Positions 60,724 to 64,000 of a stretch of 64,000 nt of DNA are shown piece after piece. This DNA comes from Sphingobacterium thalpophilum. GTDB taxonomy: Bacteria; Bacteroidota; Bacteroidia; Sphingobacteriales; Sphingobacteriaceae. The position numbers and the translations under genes are program-made. The stretch covers positions 3,844,001-3,908,000 of the forward strand of contig NZ_CP151087.1 of assembly GCF_038396785.1 (NCBI RefSeq), read 5' to 3'. The notes below the pieces were generated by a model. That model had not been told where the DNA came from, did no database searches, and saw only the letters and a list, made by a program, of their open reading frames with translations. How positions within the stretch are numbered: the stretch's first letter is position 1; every line of letters begins with the position of its first letter.

Positions 60724-62160
60724 ATGGGTAGAAGATTTAAATTACTGATCAGTTTGATCGTTTTAATAGGGGCAGGAATTACTGTAGTGCTAGGCTTTTG
60801 GCTTTATGGAAGTTATACCAATCGTCGCGACCTGTTCCTTTCTACCGCAGAGCGTTCACTCTTCAATGCTGTTCAGGAGGCATACCAAGCGCGCAATGGT
60901 GATCGGAAGTTAGATGGCCCCGAGGCTGATCGGAATCGCCTCCTCCAAGATGTAAAACGAGAGCTTCTGGGCTTATTGCCAGCTGCTGAACTCGATAAGG
61001 CTTTACAACGTGTAAGCGCCGAACGACCTAAAAACGAGCGATTTGATCGCGAGATCCACAGTAGGCGGGAGAAAATGTTTCCCAAAGACCGCGAAGGGCA
61101 AGGCGCAATTATTCCGCCCTTTCTGTTCCGGGACTTTGAGATGAACAAAGCTAATCTGGATTTGATCGAAAGGAAGTTTAAAGAATCCCTGAACAATAAG
61201 AGCATAGCAGTACCATTTGAAATGGCTATTGTCACGATTCCACACGATCAAATCAAAGATGTACGACGCAAATACCGCGAAGCAAATCTTGCTTGGACGA
61301 GACCCATGATGGTTAATCCCATAAAAAATGAATTTCTTGTTATCAAGTTTAAGGAGGATTGGAAGTATTTGCTGTATAGCTTAAGTTGGCAGCTGTTGAT
61401 CTCACTGCTTTTGATTGGACTGCTGCTTGGGACATTCTTCTATTTGATGAAAACCATTCTCAACCAAAATAAGATGGCCGAGCTGCGTAAGAACTTTGTC
61501 GATAACATGACGCATGAACTAAAAACACCGGTTTCCACTGTGATGGCAGCTATAGAAGCGATACAGTTGTATGGTGTGCAGGATGACCGGGAAAAGATGA
61601 ATCGTTATCTGAATATCTCCAAAAAAGAACTGGAGCATCTGTCCAATATGATTGAAAAAGTGCTTCAGATGGATATTGATGCAACGAGAGGGATTGTGCT
61701 GCAGCGTTCTGATTTTGATCTTGTCGCGATGGTGAAAGGAGCCATTGAAGTTGCGCAGCTGAATAAGTCCAAGCAAGTGGACTTTAAGCTCATTGCCGTT
61801 CCAAGTGAGATAAGGATCAATGGCGATGAAGCCCACTTAAAAAATGTGATCAATAATTTACTGGAAAACGCGATAAAATATGCTGGACAGCACGTTTATA
61901 TCGAGGTAGAAGTGAAGGAAATGAAAGAAAATGTCCATATTCGTATTACAGATAATGGTAACGGAATATCCGCAGAATACCATAATCAAATCTTTGATAT
62001 GTTCTTTCGGGTTCCTTCCGGTAATCTGCACGATGTGAAGGGTTTTGGCTTGGGGCTTGCTTATGTCAAGCAGGTTGTAAAAAGGCACGAGGGCAAGATC
62101 ACAGTGGACAGTGAGCTGGAAAAAGGGAGTACCTTTAATATCCGATTACCTTACAAATAA
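60724..62160 (+). CDS. Sensor histidine kinase
   Basis: 478 residues. Two membrane spans (about 7-28 and 222-242) bracket a periplasmic domain of about 190 residues without a recognised sensor fold. The HisKA box has the phospho-acceptor H264 in NMTHELKTP. The ATPase domain has an N box (NVINNLLENAIKY), G1 (ITDNGNGIS) and G2 (GFGLGLAYV). It is followed by a response regulator after 121 bases, and they should form one two-component system. The stimulus is unknown. Confidence 0.92.
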   Translation: MGRRFKLLISLIVLIGAGITVVLGFWLYGSYTNRRDLFLSTAERSLFNAVQEAYQARNGDRKLDGPEADRNRLLQDVKRELLGLLPAAELDKALQRVSAERPKNERFDREIHSRREKMFPKDREGQGAIIPPFLFRDFEMNKANLDLIERKFKESLNNKSIAVPFEMAIVTIPHDQIKDVRRKYREANLAWTRPMMVNPIKNEFLVIKFKEDWKYLLYSLSWQLLISLLLIGLLLGTFFYLMKTILNQNKMAELRKNFVDNMTHELKTPVSTVMAAIEAIQLYGVQDDREKMNRYLNISKKELEHLSNMIEKVLQMDIDATRGIVLQRSDFDLVAMVKGAIEVAQLNKSKQVDFKLIAVPSEIRINGDEAHLKNVINNLLENAIKYAGQHVYIEVEVKEMKENVHIRITDNGNGISAEYHNQIFDMFFRVPSGNLHDVKGFGLGLAYVKQVVKRHEGKITVDSELEKGSTFNIRLPYK

Positions 62161-62281
62161 AAAGCAATATTTATATTTCAGAAAGAAAATAGGGCCGTTT
62201 ATCGGACAGTAATTAGGCTGATTTATCCTAAAGATTTCTTAGAAACAAAGCCGAAATATATTTTGATTGAATGACAACGCT

Positions 62282-62993
<712 letters not shown>

Positions 62994-63027
62994 CGGAGTG
63001 TTCCACGTGGATTGGCAATGGTGCATA

Positions 63028-64000
63028 TTAACGACGGGTTTTCATTTCTCCTTTTCTGCCGAGTCCCCGAATATGGTAGGTAAAACTTAATATGGCGTAG
63101 CGTGTTATTGCATTTGATTGGGATACACGTACCCAAAGATCATTGACCTGCTGATTGATGTTTTTATTGTCATTAAATAGATCAAATACCGTGAGATTGA
63201 TCTCGGCATTCCTACGTTTGAACAATTTCTTGCCGATAGAGACATTCCACAACAAACTTGTCGTACTTGGTGAATTCAGGATGCTGCCATTGTAAAGGTA
63301 GTTGAACGTTGAATTGAGCGTCCAAGTTTTTAATAAAGTCAATGCAATGGAATTACCAATGGTATGTTTATAGACCGAATAATTCGATTTTTCGCTGGCT
63401 GAGTTCTTGGAGAAGGCGATGTTTCCATTGTAATCCAGTCCGATAATGACATCCTTACTGAATGCCGTGTTTACACCGACCCGTTGACTCACTCCATACG
63501 TTTGCGCATTGACCTTTTCGAGATTCAATAAGGTGTAATTCTGGTTGAAATAGAGGTTATTGTTTAGGTTGAAGTTAAGTTTCCATGGTTCAAGGCGGTA
63601 TCCAAGGCTATTTTGCCATTTGAGATTATAGACCCCATTGAAATTTTCGGGCCTGATGTATTGCCCACCAGGCCCGAGTATAACATCCGCTGCGATCGTA
63701 AATGCTGAATCTGTGGTGAAAATGGTATTGGAGATTTTATGTTCAATAAAATCTGCTGTAATGTCAGAGGTGAAACTTCTGCCCGAGCCTTTATTGATCG
63801 ATCTAAATTGTACCACAAGGTTATGGTCATATTCTTGCTTAAGATCCGGATTTCCCGAGCTAATGCGTAGTGGATTTTGATTGTCTATAAAATCTTGCAA
63901 TTGCTCGATGGAAGGGGTATTTGTCTTTGCATTATACCGAAACTCGACCCGAGTATCCTTATTGAAATTATATTGGAAGTTGAGGTTAGGTAGTAGGCTA
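63028..64000 (-). CDS. Outer membrane beta-barrel / TonB-dependent receptor (partial)
   Basis: The minus-strand frame is open from the stop at 63028 through the window edge, giving about 323 C-terminal residues. The visible part is antiparallel barrel strands typical of the OMP_b-brl_3 family: LPNLNFQYNFNKDTRVEF, NTPSIEQLQDFIDNQNPLR, GNPDLKQEYDHN, and the last strand YAILSFTYHIRG. A TTG-initiated shorter frame at 63900 is not the real start because conserved strand sequence continues upstream. The N-terminal signal, carboxypeptidase-like domain and plug lie outside the window. Substrate unknown. Confidence 0.85.
   Translation of the reverse strand, partial: SLLPNLNFQYNFNKDTRVEFRYNAKTNTPSIEQLQDFIDNQNPLRISSGNPDLKQEYDHNLVVQFRSINKGSGRSFTSDITADFIEHKISNTIFTTDSAFTIAADVILGPGGQYIRPENFNGVYNLKWQNSLGYRLEPWKLNFNLNNNLYFNQNYTLLNLEKVNAQTYGVSQRVGVNTAFSKDVIIGLDYNGNIAFSKNSASEKSNYSVYKHTIGNSIALTLLKTWTLNSTFNYLYNGSILNSPSTTSLLWNVSIGKKLFKRRNAEINLTVFDLFNDNKNINQQVNDLWVRVSQSNAITRYAILSFTYHIRGLGRKGEMKTRR

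Overview
The window reads as a chromosomal segment of a Bacteroidota bacterium, most likely Sphingobacterium or a close relative in the Sphingobacteriaceae. The signs are a SusC/SusD pair, DUF4270/kelch lipoproteins, an OMP_b-brl_3 type receptor, many lipoproteins with a Bacteroidota-style lipobox, and many genes preceded by the Bacteroidota -7 promoter box TAnnTTTG. Base composition is moderately AT-rich by eye. I see no rRNA, tRNA, CRISPR array, transposase or prophage structural gene. About 57 protein genes are supported; two of them run off the window ends.

Layout. 1-5.0 kb: a partial DsbD-N like secreted protein, birA, rsfS, ftsH, a LUD protein and a rhomboid protease, closed by comM/yifB on the other strand. 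6.8-10 kb: an envelope-stress style trio (YtxH, holin-X-like, unknown), GDP-fucose synthase and trmB. 10-17.5 kb: a long leader rich in palindromes, then SusC-SusD-DUF5689 and a DUF937 protein. 17.5-27 kb, minus strand: trhO; a polysaccharide operon (DeoR regulator, Wzx-like flippase, three glycosyltransferases, DUF3820); an unusual protein with nine GFKPRFKA repeats; yebC; a threonine dehydrogenase-like epimerase. 27-37.5 kb: asd, a secreted DUF1684-peptide deformylase fusion, ruvX, ybeY, ndk, ispH, hemH, a membrane phosphoesterase, galT-galK. 37.5-49.8 kb: a transsulfuration enzyme, mfd, a coupled unknown gene and 43-residue membrane protein, a SerB-SerA/ACT fusion, an SDR, a degenerate arginase-fold protein, rmuC and DUF4407. 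49.9-57.7 kb: an M3 peptidase lipoprotein, a small conserved protein, ugd, dnaG, yraN and glutaminyl cyclase. 58.2-64 kb: a kelch lipoprotein and DUF4270 operon, a two-component pair, a (TTGA)11 microsatellite and a partial outer-membrane receptor.

The most notable structure outside genes is a family of three near-identical promoter-bearing imperfect palindromes. They lie immediately upstream of fcl, ndk and ugd. In each, the -33 TTG and -7 TAnnTTTG boxes are separated by the same 20-base spacer, which varies at only one position, and an inverted CAATTTAT-like half lies about 45 bp away. All three downstream genes act on nucleotide sugars or nucleotide pools, so a shared regulator or a promoter-carrying repeat is plausible. 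Other points of interest are the GFKPRFKA repeat protein, the exported deformylase fusion, the SerB-SerA hybrid, the arginase homologue that has lost metal ligands, a possible structured RNA at 7098-7222, and several genes whose -7 box ends only 4-8 bases before the ATG, which suggests leaderless mRNAs.
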